Source of the DNA: CAYVTV01 sp964526475
GTDB lineage: Bacteria > Bacteroidota > Bacteroidia > Bacteroidales > GCA-2748055
Length of the DNA: 44,098 nt
Direction: 5' to 3'
Assembly (NCBI GenBank): GCA_964526475.1
Contig: CAZGKF010000026.1
Coordinates: forward strand, 1 to 44,098
A program made the position numbers and the translations under genes. Shown here in pieces: positions 1 through 8,195 of the stretch. The first letter of the stretch is position 1; each line of letters begins with the position of its first letter. Under the pieces are notes generated by a model. That model was not told the DNA's origin. It made no database searches and saw nothing but the letters and a program-made list of their open reading frames with translations.

Positions 1-408
1 ATTTGTATTTTGAGATTTGTTATTTGTTTGGTTGTGGCTTGTCCACGTTAGGTTAGTAAGATTTTTATGATGATAATTTGGGTGTTCCGGAAAGGGACAC
101 ACACGAATGATAACGGCCCCCGGATCGGAAATTAATTATTCATTAGTTGTAACGACCCCGGTTAGGGGTCAAATGTTTATAGAAACGGACATCTATGTAT
201 GATATCCGACTCCTGCCGGAGTCGCACCTTCTCAAGTTTTATTTTTTCTATAAACATTTAATCCCTCCGGGATTTCAAATATCCTCAAACCATTTCCTGA
301 CTTTTCTGAAGGCAATAGCTAATCGAATTTATACATTGTGATGGTAAAAGTGGTTAAAAAATCTTTATTTTTATGTTTTTATATTGTAGAATAATTAATG
401 ATTAAATA
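1..408. other. Intergenic region at the left edge
   Basis: No credible coding sequence is seen. The first 60 bases are T/G-rich low-complexity sequence. From about 154 to 273 lies a structured element with three hairpins, listed separately. The remaining 130 bases before the ThuA-like gene are AT-rich, and I could not pick out a clear TAnnTTTG promoter element there. Confidence 0.7.
154..273. repeat. Modular hairpin repeat element with 15-nt terminal inverted repeats
   Basis: A perfect 15-nt inverted repeat (AAATGTTTATAGAAA at 171-185, TTTCTATAAACATTT at 245-259) brackets a short core. Three smaller hairpins sit around and within it: GACCCC/GGGGTC at 154-159 and 165-170; CGACTCC/GGAGTCG at 207-213 and 218-224; ATCCC/GGGAT at 261-265 and 269-273. 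This nested layout without an ORF looks like a non-autonomous dispersed repeat. I recall similar sequences between genes in Bacteroidales genomes, but copy number cannot be judged from one window. No target-site duplication is evident. Confidence 0.6.
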
Positions 409-1254
409 ATGAAAACCACAGGCAGTTCACGTCGTAATTTCATCAATAAAATGCTGCTGGCCGGATTTGGAGCCTCTTTTACACTTAATACAGAGGCTAA
501 GGGCCGAAATTCAAGAAAGAAGAATGCTTCGGAGGCTGATTTTTCAGCGCTCAACCCAGATGTACTTAAGGATAAAAATATTTTAGTTGTATGGGGAGGA
601 TGGAAGGGACATGAACCAGAGGCATGTGTCAACAGGTTTATTCCCTGGTTGAGGGAGAATGGAGCAGAAGTACATGTTTCTGATACTCTGGAGATTTATA
701 CCAATGAAGCTCTGATGAAAAAAACCGATATGATACTGCAGTCGGTGACACAAACGACTATTACCAGGGAGCAGGAGAAAGGTTTGCTTGATGCTGTAAA
801 AGCCGGGGCAGGACTTGCGGGATGGCACGGAGGACTGTGTGACTCTTTCAGAACAAATGTATATTATCAGTATGCAACCGGTGGTCAGTGGGTTGCGCAC
901 CCGGGGGGAATAATTAATTACAGGGTTAATATCACCGATCATGCAGATCCGGTAACAAGAGGTCTTAATGATTTTAACATGTTAAGTGAGCAATATTACA
1001 TGCATGTTGATCCAAATGTTAAAGTGCTGGCAACTACCACATTCAGTGGAGAGCATGATAGCTGGATTGAGGGTTGTATTATGCCGGTGATATGGAAGAA
1101 AACGCATGGAAAGGGAAGAATATTCTACAGTTCCCTGGGTCATGTGGAAAAGGATTTTGATATTTTTGAGGTAACGGAAATAATGAAAAGAGGCATTTTA
1201 TGGGCAGTACAGAGTAAATATGCAACTCAGGAGGTGTGGGTCAGGTATAAATAA
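409..1254 (+). CDS. ThuA-like domain protein, exported (Tat-type signal)
   Basis: The 281-residue protein has a ThuA-like (trehalose-utilisation) fold of the class I glutamine-amidotransferase-like superfamily. Features seen are VVWGGWKGHEPE at about 60-71, a nucleophile-elbow-like region around GLAGWHGGLCDSF (135-147), and the HPGG and TDHADP segments near 164-181. The N-terminus carries SRRNFI (residues 7-12) followed by a hydrophobic stretch, which resembles a twin-arginine signal and suggests export. In Bacteroidetes such proteins usually accompany sugar-degradation genes, but the substrate is unknown and no sugar-uptake genes are nearby. The neighbour, more than 300 bases downstream on the same strand, is another family (DUF6807) found in similar settings. 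The family is clear; the function is not. Confidence 0.85.
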   Translation: MKTTGSSRRNFINKMLLAGFGASFTLNTEAKGRNSRKKNASEADFSALNPDVLKDKNILVVWGGWKGHEPEACVNRFIPWLRENGAEVHVSDTLEIYTNEALMKKTDMILQSVTQTTITREQEKGLLDAVKAGAGLAGWHGGLCDSFRTNVYYQYATGGQWVAHPGGIINYRVNITDHADPVTRGLNDFNMLSEQYYMHVDPNVKVLATTTFSGEHDSWIEGCIMPVIWKKTHGKGRIFYSSLGHVEKDFDIFEVTEIMKRGILWAVQSKYATQEVWVRYK

Positions 1255-1608
1255 TTTTCGTTGATATTATTTCAGATCAGACAAGAGGAAAACAATTTTA
1301 TTCTTTTTTATAATATCTCTGATACGACGAATGAAATATTATTTTGAAAATGGAAATTTTAAATAACTGAATATCAAAATTTAAAGAATTGCTTATTGCG
1401 TATAACCCTTTTAATGTGCATGATATAAACATCTGTGAAACTTTAATTACTTAACAGTAACAGGCTTAAAATAATAATCCGGATGTATTTTCTTTTTATT
1501 ATAGGTGATTTCAGCATGCAATTTGGCAGATACTTAAAATAAGATCAATGATAGTTAGGTAATGCTCGCGAAAAATCAGATATTTGCGTGAAAGTAAATA
1601 TTAAAAAA
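1255..1608. other. Intergenic gap between the ThuA-like and DUF6807 genes
   Basis: About 350 AT-rich bases. I see no ORF, no strong hairpin and no perfect TAnnTTTG promoter element. The best match is GATATTTG near 1579-1586, with one mismatch, about 20 bases before the downstream start. There is no support for an RNA gene here. Confidence 0.6.
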
Positions 1609-2649
1609 ATGAAAACTTTTATTGAAACCTTTTTACTTATAATACCGGCATTTTTATTTTCAGTCGAATTAGCTGCCCAGGAAATCAGGATTATTGATAA
1701 ACCTTCGGAGAAAAAGCTTGAGGTTCTGGTTGATGGAGAACTTTTCACCTCTTATATATATTATGAATCAATAAAAAAGCCTGTTTTATGGCCGGTAATT
1801 TCACCTGCCGGAAATATTTTAACCAGGAGTTTCCCTTTGGAGAAAGTTCCGGGAGAAAGGGTGGATCATCCTCACCATATTGGGATATGGCTGAATTATG
1901 GTAATGTTAACGACCTGGATTTCTGGAATAATTCAGAAGCTATTCCTGTGGAAAGAAGAGACAAGTTTGGCACTATTTTTCATAGAAAAGTTGAAGAGGT
2001 TAAAAGTGGAAAAGGAAAAGGTTTTATCAGAGTAAAGGCAGACTGGGTTTCATCAGGAAATAATACCTTACTGGAGGAAGAAACGGAGTTTATTTTTGGA
2101 GCAAAGAAAAATATCCGGATAATTGATAGGATAACAAAACTTACAGCAATAAATGATATTCTTTTTAAAGATAATAAGGAAGGCTTATTTGCAATCCGTG
2201 TATGTCCGGAGCTGGAATTTCCCCACAGCAGGCCAATTGAGTTGACGGATGCTCATGGTAATATTACTGATGTGAAAGTCATGGGGAACCCTGAATCGAA
2301 CGGGAATTATCTGAGCAGTGAAGGTGTTGAGGGGGCTAAAGTTTGGGGTACCCGTGCGGGATGGATGAAGCTTTCAGGTATAGTAAAAGGAGAAGAAGTC
2401 TCCATCATTATCGTTGATCATCCTGATAATCCCGGATATCCTACCTACTGGCATGCACGTACGTACGGGTTGTTCTCAGCAAATTCTCTTGGGCAGAAGG
2501 AATTTTCCAACGGAGAAAATGAATTAAATTTTACACTGAAAAAGGGGGATTCAGCTACATTCAGATACAGGTTAATAGTTTACTCGGGAAAAATAACTGT
2601 TCAGAAAATTAACAAATTAGCTAATAAGTTTCAGGGTTCTTATCGGTGA
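1609..2649 (+). CDS. DUF6807 (PmoA-like) family secreted protein
   Basis: The reading frame can be extended to a GTG at 1588. The ATG at 1609 is preferred because it puts a standard signal peptide (MKTFIETFLLIIPAF...) at the N-terminus, giving 346 residues. The segment HPHHIGIWLNYGNVNDLDFW is typical of the family named 'methane oxygenase PmoA' in databases (DUF6807), a misleading label: there is no evidence for methane oxidation. The predicted fold is a beta-sandwich, and a second histidine-containing segment (DHPDNPGYPTYWHARTYG) lies near the C-terminus. Members often sit in Bacteroidetes glycan-degradation loci beside ThuA-like genes, as here. An enzymatic role on sugars is possible but is inference. 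Confidence 0.8.
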   Translation: MKTFIETFLLIIPAFLFSVELAAQEIRIIDKPSEKKLEVLVDGELFTSYIYYESIKKPVLWPVISPAGNILTRSFPLEKVPGERVDHPHHIGIWLNYGNVNDLDFWNNSEAIPVERRDKFGTIFHRKVEEVKSGKGKGFIRVKADWVSSGNNTLLEEETEFIFGAKKNIRIIDRITKLTAINDILFKDNKEGLFAIRVCPELEFPHSRPIELTDAHGNITDVKVMGNPESNGNYLSSEGVEGAKVWGTRAGWMKLSGIVKGEEVSIIIVDHPDNPGYPTYWHARTYGLFSANSLGQKEFSNGENELNFTLKKGDSATFRYRLIVYSGKITVQKINKLANKFQGSYR

Positions 2650-2657
2650 ATAAATAA

Positions 2658-2692
2658 AAAGACCGTTAAGAATTATTTCCATAACGGTCTTT
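2658..2692 (-). terminator. Rho-independent terminator at the end of the dcw-yqeY operon
   Basis: A perfect 11-bp stem (AAAGACCGTTA at 2658-2668, TAACGGTCTTT at 2682-2692) with a 13-nt loop. On the minus strand it is followed by TTATTTATT, so it should end yqeY transcripts. On the plus strand the T-run is short, so it may also partly terminate the DUF6807 gene, which stops at 2649. Confidence 0.8.
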
Positions 2693-2721
2693 CCTGTAGT
2701 GTATAAAAGGGTTTTTTGGTC

Positions 2722-3186
2722 TCACTCTGCCGCCTTTTGCGACAACAGTTTTTTTGCTATTTCAGAAATAGTTTTTCCATCTGCTTTCCCGGCAAATTCT
2801 TTTAAAGCTATATTCATGATTTTCCCGAGGTCTTTTACATCTTTTGCCCCCAGACTGGATATTATGCCTGTAAGGTATTTCTCAATATCTTCCTGGTTAA
2901 TCATTGCAGGAAGATAATTTTCAATTACCTCAGCTTCAATTAGTTCTTTCTCAGATAATTCAGGCCGGTTTTGTTCCTGATAAATCATTGCTGATTCTTT
3001 TCGCTGTTTAACTAATTTTTGCATTATTTTTAACTCTTCCGCTTCAGTGAGAAGGTAAGTTGCTCCTTTTTCACTTCGGTAAAGGGTGAAAGCAGTTTTT
3101 ACTGCCCTGAGTGCTTCCAGTTTCAATTTATCTCTTTCGAGCATGGCCTTTTTAAGGTCGGCATTTATCTTTTCTGAATAGCTCAT
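2722..3186 (-). CDS. yqeY: GatB/YqeY domain protein
   Basis: This 154-residue protein matches the full length of stand-alone YqeY proteins. It begins with a helical segment (KINADLKKAMLERDKLKLEALRAVKTAF) and ends with the small helical domain GAKDVKDLGKIMNIALKEFAGKADG. The domain also forms the tRNA-interacting tail of GatB, the amidotransferase subunit, so a tRNA-related role is suspected, but the function of the free protein is not settled. It starts 11 bases after the ftsZ stop and is the last gene before the terminator, so it is probably cotranscribed with the division genes. An ftsZ-yqeY pairing is common in Bacteroidetes. Confidence 0.92.
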   Translation of the reverse strand: MSYSEKINADLKKAMLERDKLKLEALRAVKTAFTLYRSEKGATYLLTEAEELKIMQKLVKQRKESAMIYQEQNRPELSEKELIEAEVIENYLPAMINQEDIEKYLTGIISSLGAKDVKDLGKIMNIALKEFAGKADGKTISEIAKKLLSQKAAE

Positions 3187-3197
3187 GGTTTTATTTT

Positions 3198-4658
3198 TTA
3201 GTCAACATTATCATGCAGGTATGAATTATCTTCCCTTATGCGGGGGATATTATCCTCATCTTCCGAAAGGCTGAACTTTGATAAGTTTTGTTTTTTTACC
3301 GCAGATGAATCATCAATTTTTATTTTTTTTCTGATATATGCGGGTTCGTTTTCCATCTGATCGAGCTCCTCGTTGCTGGGGAATTCCAGTTGTTTGTTTA
3401 TTCTTGAAAATTCCTGTATCTTTTTTATATTTTCAACTCTATCCTGTCGTTTTCTGTCACTTTCCGGGTTTGGCTTTCTTTCCAGAATGTTTTCGAAAAG
3501 AGTATACTGTTCTGCCTTTTCTTCATTACCTGGAAAATCAATAAATTTTTGGTCCAGAACATTATTGTCCTGTTTATTTTTAACTTCAAATGAATGTTTA
3601 TCCTGAGGGTTGTTGCCTGAGTGTTGCATTTCCCGAAGCGGAATTTTATCGAACTGACGTCTGATAGTATATAATTCAGGAATACTTTGAGGCTCAAATC
3701 CCGTAGCGATAACAGTTACACTAATGGCTTCGCCAAGGCTCTCTTCGGTACCTGTTCCCCAAATGACCAATGCGCTTTTATCTGCAGCCTGGCTTACGAA
3801 GTCGGTTATTTCACCTACCTCATCCATAGTAACTTCATTACTTCCGGAGGTTATATTCAGCAAAATACTTTTTGCCCCTGTGATGTCATTGTTATTAAGC
3901 AGGGGTGAGGATAGTGCATTCTTTATGGCTTCCATTGCCCTGTTTTCGCCTTCTGCAAAAGCGGATCCCAGAACAGCCACTCCACTGTTATTCATAACAG
4001 TCTCAACATCAGCAAAATCAACATTAATATGTCCGTGAACTGTAATTATTTCTGCAATGCCTTTTGCAGCGGTTGACAATACGTCATCTGCTCTTGAAAA
4101 TGCGTCGGAAAGCTTTAAATCACCGTATATTTCCCTGAGCTTTTCATTGCTGATTACCAGTAATGAATCGACATACTGTTGTATTTCATTTATTCCCTCA
4201 ATGGCCTGTTTTATCCTTAGCTGACCTTCGAAGCGGAATGGAATTGTAACGATGGCGACTGTTAAAATGTCCATTTCCCTGGCCGCTTTGGCAATAACCG
4301 GTGCTGCCCCTGTACCGGTGCCGCCTCCCATGCCGGCCGTTATAAAAACCATCCTGGTATTACCTGAAAGCAGATCTTTAATTTTATCTATAGCCTCAAG
4401 GGCAGCCTGTTTGCCAACTTCCGGTTTGTTACCGGCACCTCTGCCTTCAGTAAGTGATTCTCCCAGTTGGATCTTAACAGGCACCGGACTGTTATTCAAG
4501 GCCTGAGAATCAGTATTGCAAATAACAAAATTAACATCCCTGATCCCTCTGCGAAACATATGATTTACAGCATTACTGCCTCCTCCTCCCACACCAATAA
4601 CTTTAATAATTGATGATCTCTCGGAAGGTAATTCAAAATTTATAAGTTCTTCAACCAT
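3198..4658 (-). CDS. ftsZ: Cell division protein FtsZ
   Basis: Tubulin-like GTPase that polymerises into the cytokinetic ring. Visible motifs are GGGGSNAV (about 24-31), the tubulin signature GGGTGTGA (111-118) and the catalytic T7 loop NVDFAD (212-217). The globular core ends near residue 320. A long charged linker of over 100 residues follows, ending in a short conserved C-terminal peptide (NSYLHDNVD) of the Bacteroidetes type, where FtsA and other partners dock. At 486 residues it is long compared with E. coli FtsZ (383) because of this linker, which is normal for the phylum. It lies 53 bases downstream of ftsA and 11 bases upstream of yqeY in the dcw operon. Confidence 0.98.
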   Translation of the reverse strand: MVEELINFELPSERSSIIKVIGVGGGGSNAVNHMFRRGIRDVNFVICNTDSQALNNSPVPVKIQLGESLTEGRGAGNKPEVGKQAALEAIDKIKDLLSGNTRMVFITAGMGGGTGTGAAPVIAKAAREMDILTVAIVTIPFRFEGQLRIKQAIEGINEIQQYVDSLLVISNEKLREIYGDLKLSDAFSRADDVLSTAAKGIAEIITVHGHINVDFADVETVMNNSGVAVLGSAFAEGENRAMEAIKNALSSPLLNNNDITGAKSILLNITSGSNEVTMDEVGEITDFVSQAADKSALVIWGTGTEESLGEAISVTVIATGFEPQSIPELYTIRRQFDKIPLREMQHSGNNPQDKHSFEVKNKQDNNVLDQKFIDFPGNEEKAEQYTLFENILERKPNPESDRKRQDRVENIKKIQEFSRINKQLEFPSNEELDQMENEPAYIRKKIKIDDSSAVKKQNLSKFSLSEDEDNIPRIREDNSYLHDNVD

Positions 4659-4711
4659 GGTAAACTGATTTTTATTTATCTTTTCTAAAAAGTTATTTTT
4701 TGTAAGCTTGC

Positions 4712-6031
4712 TTACTCCATTTTGGCATCATCTTCTTCAAATATTTCTGTTAAAGCATTTTTCAATGAATTAATAATCTTTCCTCGGCCAAAAAGTTTTC
4801 TTTGTTTCATTTTTCCAGGCTGGGTCTCACCCTGTTCATTCATTATCAGTGGAGAGGAAGATCCTTTATGTTCCCTGAGATTATCGGATCCCTTTAATAG
4901 TAATCCTATACTGGTTGCATACATAGGTTGATTTATCTCTGCATTTGCTTCTGCAACAAGTTTCTCGTTAGGATATCCAATTCTAACATCCAAACCGGTT
5001 TTAAATTTCACCAATTGGGGGAGATGAGTAAGCAATGCGCCTCCACCTGTTAATACAAGCCCTGCTGAAAGTTTTTCCAGGTATCCGGAGTTTTCAACCT
5101 GAAACATTACATGGTCCATTATTTCTTCCATTCTCGACTGGATTATATATGCCAGGCTTTTGAAACTTATCTCTTTTGGCTCTCTCCCACTTATGCCCGG
5201 TATAGTAACTACTTTGTCTTCAGGAGCCATGTCGCCGAGGGCTGACCCGAACTGCATTTTCAAGGATTCTGCCTGCCTCTGAAGGATGGAACATCCTTCT
5301 TTGATGTCACGGGTAACTACATTACCTCCCAAAGGAATAACGGCTGTATGTCTTATAATATCATCATAGTAAACGGCAATATCAGTTGTTCCTCCTCCAA
5401 TATCAATGAGGGCAACACCTGCTTCTTTCTCATCTTCAGTAAGTACTGCTTCGCTTGAAGCCAGCGGTTCCAGTATCATTTGTCTTACGTTCAGTCCAAC
5501 CCGGTTTACACACTTCTCAATGTTTTTTGCTGAGGCTATCTGTCCAATGACGATATGAAAATTTGCCTCAAGCCGTTTTCCTGACATCCCGACAGGATTT
5601 TTGACTCCTGTTTCGCTGTCCACAATAAAATTCTGTGGGAGAACATGAATGATTTCTTCCCCTATATCAACAGGAATTTTATACATGTCATTTACCAGTC
5701 GTTCAATATCATTTTTAATGATCTCTTCTTCATAGGAATCACGGTTGAGATATCCCCTGTTCCGGATTGATCTGATGTGCTGTCCTGCGATACCTACAAA
5801 TACCTCCCGGAGTATAAGCCCGGATTGTTTCTGTGCTTCGCTAACAGTAGCTTCTATTGCACTAACTGTTTCTTCAATATTAAGAACAACTCCTCGTTTT
5901 ACGCCTTTTGACACGGATCTGCCCAGTCCTAATACTTCAAGTCTGTTATTTTCGTTGATCTTTCCTACGATGGTAACGATTTTCGTAGTACCGATATCAA
6001 CTGCTGCCAGGATTAATTCATTTTTTGCCAT
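4712..6031 (-). CDS. ftsA: Cell division protein FtsA
   Basis: Actin-family ATPase that tethers FtsZ filaments to the membrane. Phosphate-binding segments are visible: VDIGTTKIVTIVG near residue 11, DIGGGTTDIAVY near 210, and an adenosine-side motif LTGGGALL near 330. The inserted SHS2 (1C) domain lies between. The protein has 439 residues, with a basic tail (PGKMKQRKLFGRGKIINSLK) followed by an acidic end. This fits an amphipathic membrane-targeting helix near the C-terminus. The gene starts just 5 bases after the ftsQ stop and precedes ftsZ, the usual dcw order. Confidence 0.97.
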   Translation of the reverse strand: MAKNELILAAVDIGTTKIVTIVGKINENNRLEVLGLGRSVSKGVKRGVVLNIEETVSAIEATVSEAQKQSGLILREVFVGIAGQHIRSIRNRGYLNRDSYEEEIIKNDIERLVNDMYKIPVDIGEEIIHVLPQNFIVDSETGVKNPVGMSGKRLEANFHIVIGQIASAKNIEKCVNRVGLNVRQMILEPLASSEAVLTEDEKEAGVALIDIGGGTTDIAVYYDDIIRHTAVIPLGGNVVTRDIKEGCSILQRQAESLKMQFGSALGDMAPEDKVVTIPGISGREPKEISFKSLAYIIQSRMEEIMDHVMFQVENSGYLEKLSAGLVLTGGGALLTHLPQLVKFKTGLDVRIGYPNEKLVAEANAEINQPMYATSIGLLLKGSDNLREHKGSSSPLIMNEQGETQPGKMKQRKLFGRGKIINSLKNALTEIFEEDDAKME

Positions 6032-6036
6032 ATTAT

Positions 6037-6822
6037 TTATCTTTTAGTACATACAACCTGATTTTTATATCTTAAATCAATTTTATCATAATTGTTCCAC
6101 CCCTGGTTCGATAAACCATGTGTGTAAAGAGTATTAAGTTTCTCAAATTTTTCTTCCAGATGAATAACATCACCCAGTATTATCTGATGAGCCCCTACCC
6201 TTGGAAATATTTCGAAAATCCCCTGCCGGTTGAGATAGATCTGTACGATCTGACATTTCCATAAGTCATTTTCATTTATGGTATTAGCTAACTCCAGTGC
6301 ATCTCCCCATTCTTTATAATTATCCTTATTTTCAGCCTGATCCAACTTCCCTGATTTAGCTAATGCTTCTATTGATGGGAAATTCCCATTTGCTACCAGA
6401 ACATAGGGAGCAAACTTCTGGCTTTCGGGCATAATATATCCTTCTGCATCAAGATACCAGCTTTTACCATTCAAGGCATATATTTTGATAACCGGCTTTC
6501 TTTGTTTGATTCTCACTGTCAATGCTCCTTTCATTGTAGTATATATTTCCGCATTCTTTATGTAAGGTTTTGCATGGAACATTTTCTCCATCTTTCGCGT
6601 ATTAATTTCATTCAGAGGATATCCTAAAATATTTACATTTCCTTTTCTGATAATATCTTCTATATCCTGTTGAGAATAAAACCTACTGCTCAGGCTGTCT
6701 TCAATTATTATATTGATTTCCGTGCAAACAATTTTCTTTCTCTCAACTGATGTAAAGCTATAGGCTAATACCAGGTACCCTGCAATTGCTGTCCAGAACA
6801 TCAATGTGAATATCCTTTTCAT
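6037..6822 (-). CDS. ftsQ: Cell division protein FtsQ/DivIB
   Basis: Bitopic inner-membrane protein that links the cytoplasmic ring to periplasmic wall synthesis by binding FtsL and FtsB-like partners. It has a short cytoplasmic end, one membrane helix (about 6-25, LMFWTAIAGYLVLAYSF), and then a POTRA-like domain (about 35-110, with GYPLNEINTRKMEKMF and AEIYTTMKGALTVRIKQRKP). The C-terminal beta domain follows, with VAPR-type divergence usual for Bacteroidetes. It has 261 residues. The start overlaps the murC stop by four bases (ATGA), pointing to translational coupling. FtsQ is poorly conserved in sequence, and the gene position strongly supports the call. Confidence 0.93.
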   Translation of the reverse strand: MKRIFTLMFWTAIAGYLVLAYSFTSVERKKIVCTEINIIIEDSLSSRFYSQQDIEDIIRKGNVNILGYPLNEINTRKMEKMFHAKPYIKNAEIYTTMKGALTVRIKQRKPVIKIYALNGKSWYLDAEGYIMPESQKFAPYVLVANGNFPSIEALAKSGKLDQAENKDNYKEWGDALELANTINENDLWKCQIVQIYLNRQGIFEIFPRVGAHQIILGDVIHLEEKFEKLNTLYTHGLSNQGWNNYDKIDLRYKNQVVCTKR

Positions 6823-8195
6823 GAAGTCAGTGTTAATAATTTTTGTTTCAATGGTTCCACCATCTGGTCTATATCACCTGCACCTATTGTTAATATAACT
6901 TTTGGTTCAAGGTTTGCTATTATGTTTAACAGTTCATCACTTCTGCAAAGAATCTTTCTCCCGGTATTTCTTAATTGTTTAAATATTATTCCTGAGTCTA
7001 TTCCGGGAAGGGGCTCCTCCCGGGCAGGATAAATGTCAAGTAGTATTACATCATCAAGGAGGGAAAGGCTCTTTGCGAATTCTGATGCAAAATCCCTTGT
7101 ACGGGTGAAAAGATGAGGCTGAAATATTCCGGTTATGTCTTTCCCGGGGAATATTTCCTTTAAAGAGTTAATAAGAGCCTTTAGTTCTTCAGGATGATGC
7201 GCATAGTCATCAATATATACCAGATTTGGGCTATTGATAATTATTTCAAATCTTCTCTTTATACCTTTGTAAGTTTTCAGGGAATTAAGAAGTTTTTCCG
7301 GTCGGGCTCCGGCTTCCATTGCAGCAGCAAAGGCAGCTATAGTATTTTCAATATTTATTCTTCCGGGAATTACCGAATGAACTTCATGAAAATCTCCATA
7401 AGGAGTGTGAAGACTGAAAATATATCCAGGATTTTTTTGGGTTATAGCATAAGAAAAATAATCAGCTTTCTCGTTCATTGAGTAGTAAAGAATGCGATTT
7501 TTCCCCGGCAGATCCATATCCACATTTTTTTTCATAAGAATTACTCCTTCAGTTTTCACCTGGGAAGCAAATTGTTGAAATGCTGCTTTAATATTTTCCC
7601 TGTTTCCGTATATATCCAGGTGGTCGGCGTCCACAGCTGTTATCACTGCAATCTGAGGGTTGAGGCTAAGAAAGGACCGGTCGTATTCATCGGCTTCAAC
7701 AACATATATATCCGAATTGTCATTAAGGATGTAGTTTGAATTATAATTGATTGATATTCCGCCCAGAAATGCGTTACACCCAAAACCTGAATCGTGAAGG
7801 AGATGTGCTGTAAGGCTTGACACAGAGGTTTTTCCGTGTGTTCCTGCCACTGCTATTCCTGTTCCATTGTTAATAATACTACCCAGAACTTCAGCTCTTT
7901 TATGCAATTGATAACCATTATTCCTGAAATAATTCAGTTCCTTATGAAAAGGAGGTATTGCAGGAGTGTAGATCACAAGTGTATTTTCCGGCTTTGAAAA
8001 CTCTCTTGCAATAAGCAAAGGATCATCTTTATAATGTATTTGCATTCCTTCCGTTTCAAGTTTTGCAGTCAGGGGAGTAGCCACCCTGTCGTATCCACCA
8101 ACAAGCATTCCTTTATGAAGAAAATACCTGGCAAGGGCGCTCATCCCGATGCCCCCTATACCAAGGAAATAGACGCTATGTATTTTTTCATTCAT
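6819..8195 (-). CDS. murC: UDP-N-acetylmuramate-L-alanine ligase
   Basis: Cytoplasmic ATP-dependent ligase that adds L-Ala to UDP-MurNAc, the first step of the stem peptide. Seen: an N-terminal Rossmann motif (FLGIGGIGMSALA, about 10-22), the P-loop AGTHGKTS (117-124), the Mur ligase segment EADEYDRSFL near 167 and the ribose-side segment IDDYAHHPEE near 325. At 458 residues it is full length. The start overlaps the murG stop by eight bases, and the end overlaps ftsQ by four. The cluster has no ddl between murC and ftsQ, unlike the E. coli arrangement, so D-Ala-D-Ala ligase must be encoded elsewhere. Confidence 0.98.
   Translation of the reverse strand: MNEKIHSVYFLGIGGIGMSALARYFLHKGMLVGGYDRVATPLTAKLETEGMQIHYKDDPLLIAREFSKPENTLVIYTPAIPPFHKELNYFRNNGYQLHKRAEVLGSIINNGTGIAVAGTHGKTSVSSLTAHLLHDSGFGCNAFLGGISINYNSNYILNDNSDIYVVEADEYDRSFLSLNPQIAVITAVDADHLDIYGNRENIKAAFQQFASQVKTEGVILMKKNVDMDLPGKNRILYYSMNEKADYFSYAITQKNPGYIFSLHTPYGDFHEVHSVIPGRINIENTIAAFAAAMEAGARPEKLLNSLKTYKGIKRRFEIIINSPNLVYIDDYAHHPEELKALINSLKEIFPGKDITGIFQPHLFTRTRDFASEFAKSLSLLDDVILLDIYPAREEPLPGIDSGIIFKQLRNTGRKILCRSDELLNIIANLEPKVILTIGAGDIDQMVEPLKQKLLTLTS

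Noticed and set aside
1588..1608. GTG start at 1588 for the DUF6807 protein
   Set aside because: The ATG at 1609 gives a better signal peptide; the upstream extension adds only seven Lys-rich residues.
3338..4506. Several plus-strand ORFs of 68-104 residues across ftsZ
   Set aside because: They are antisense shadows of ftsZ without start signals or recognisable domains.
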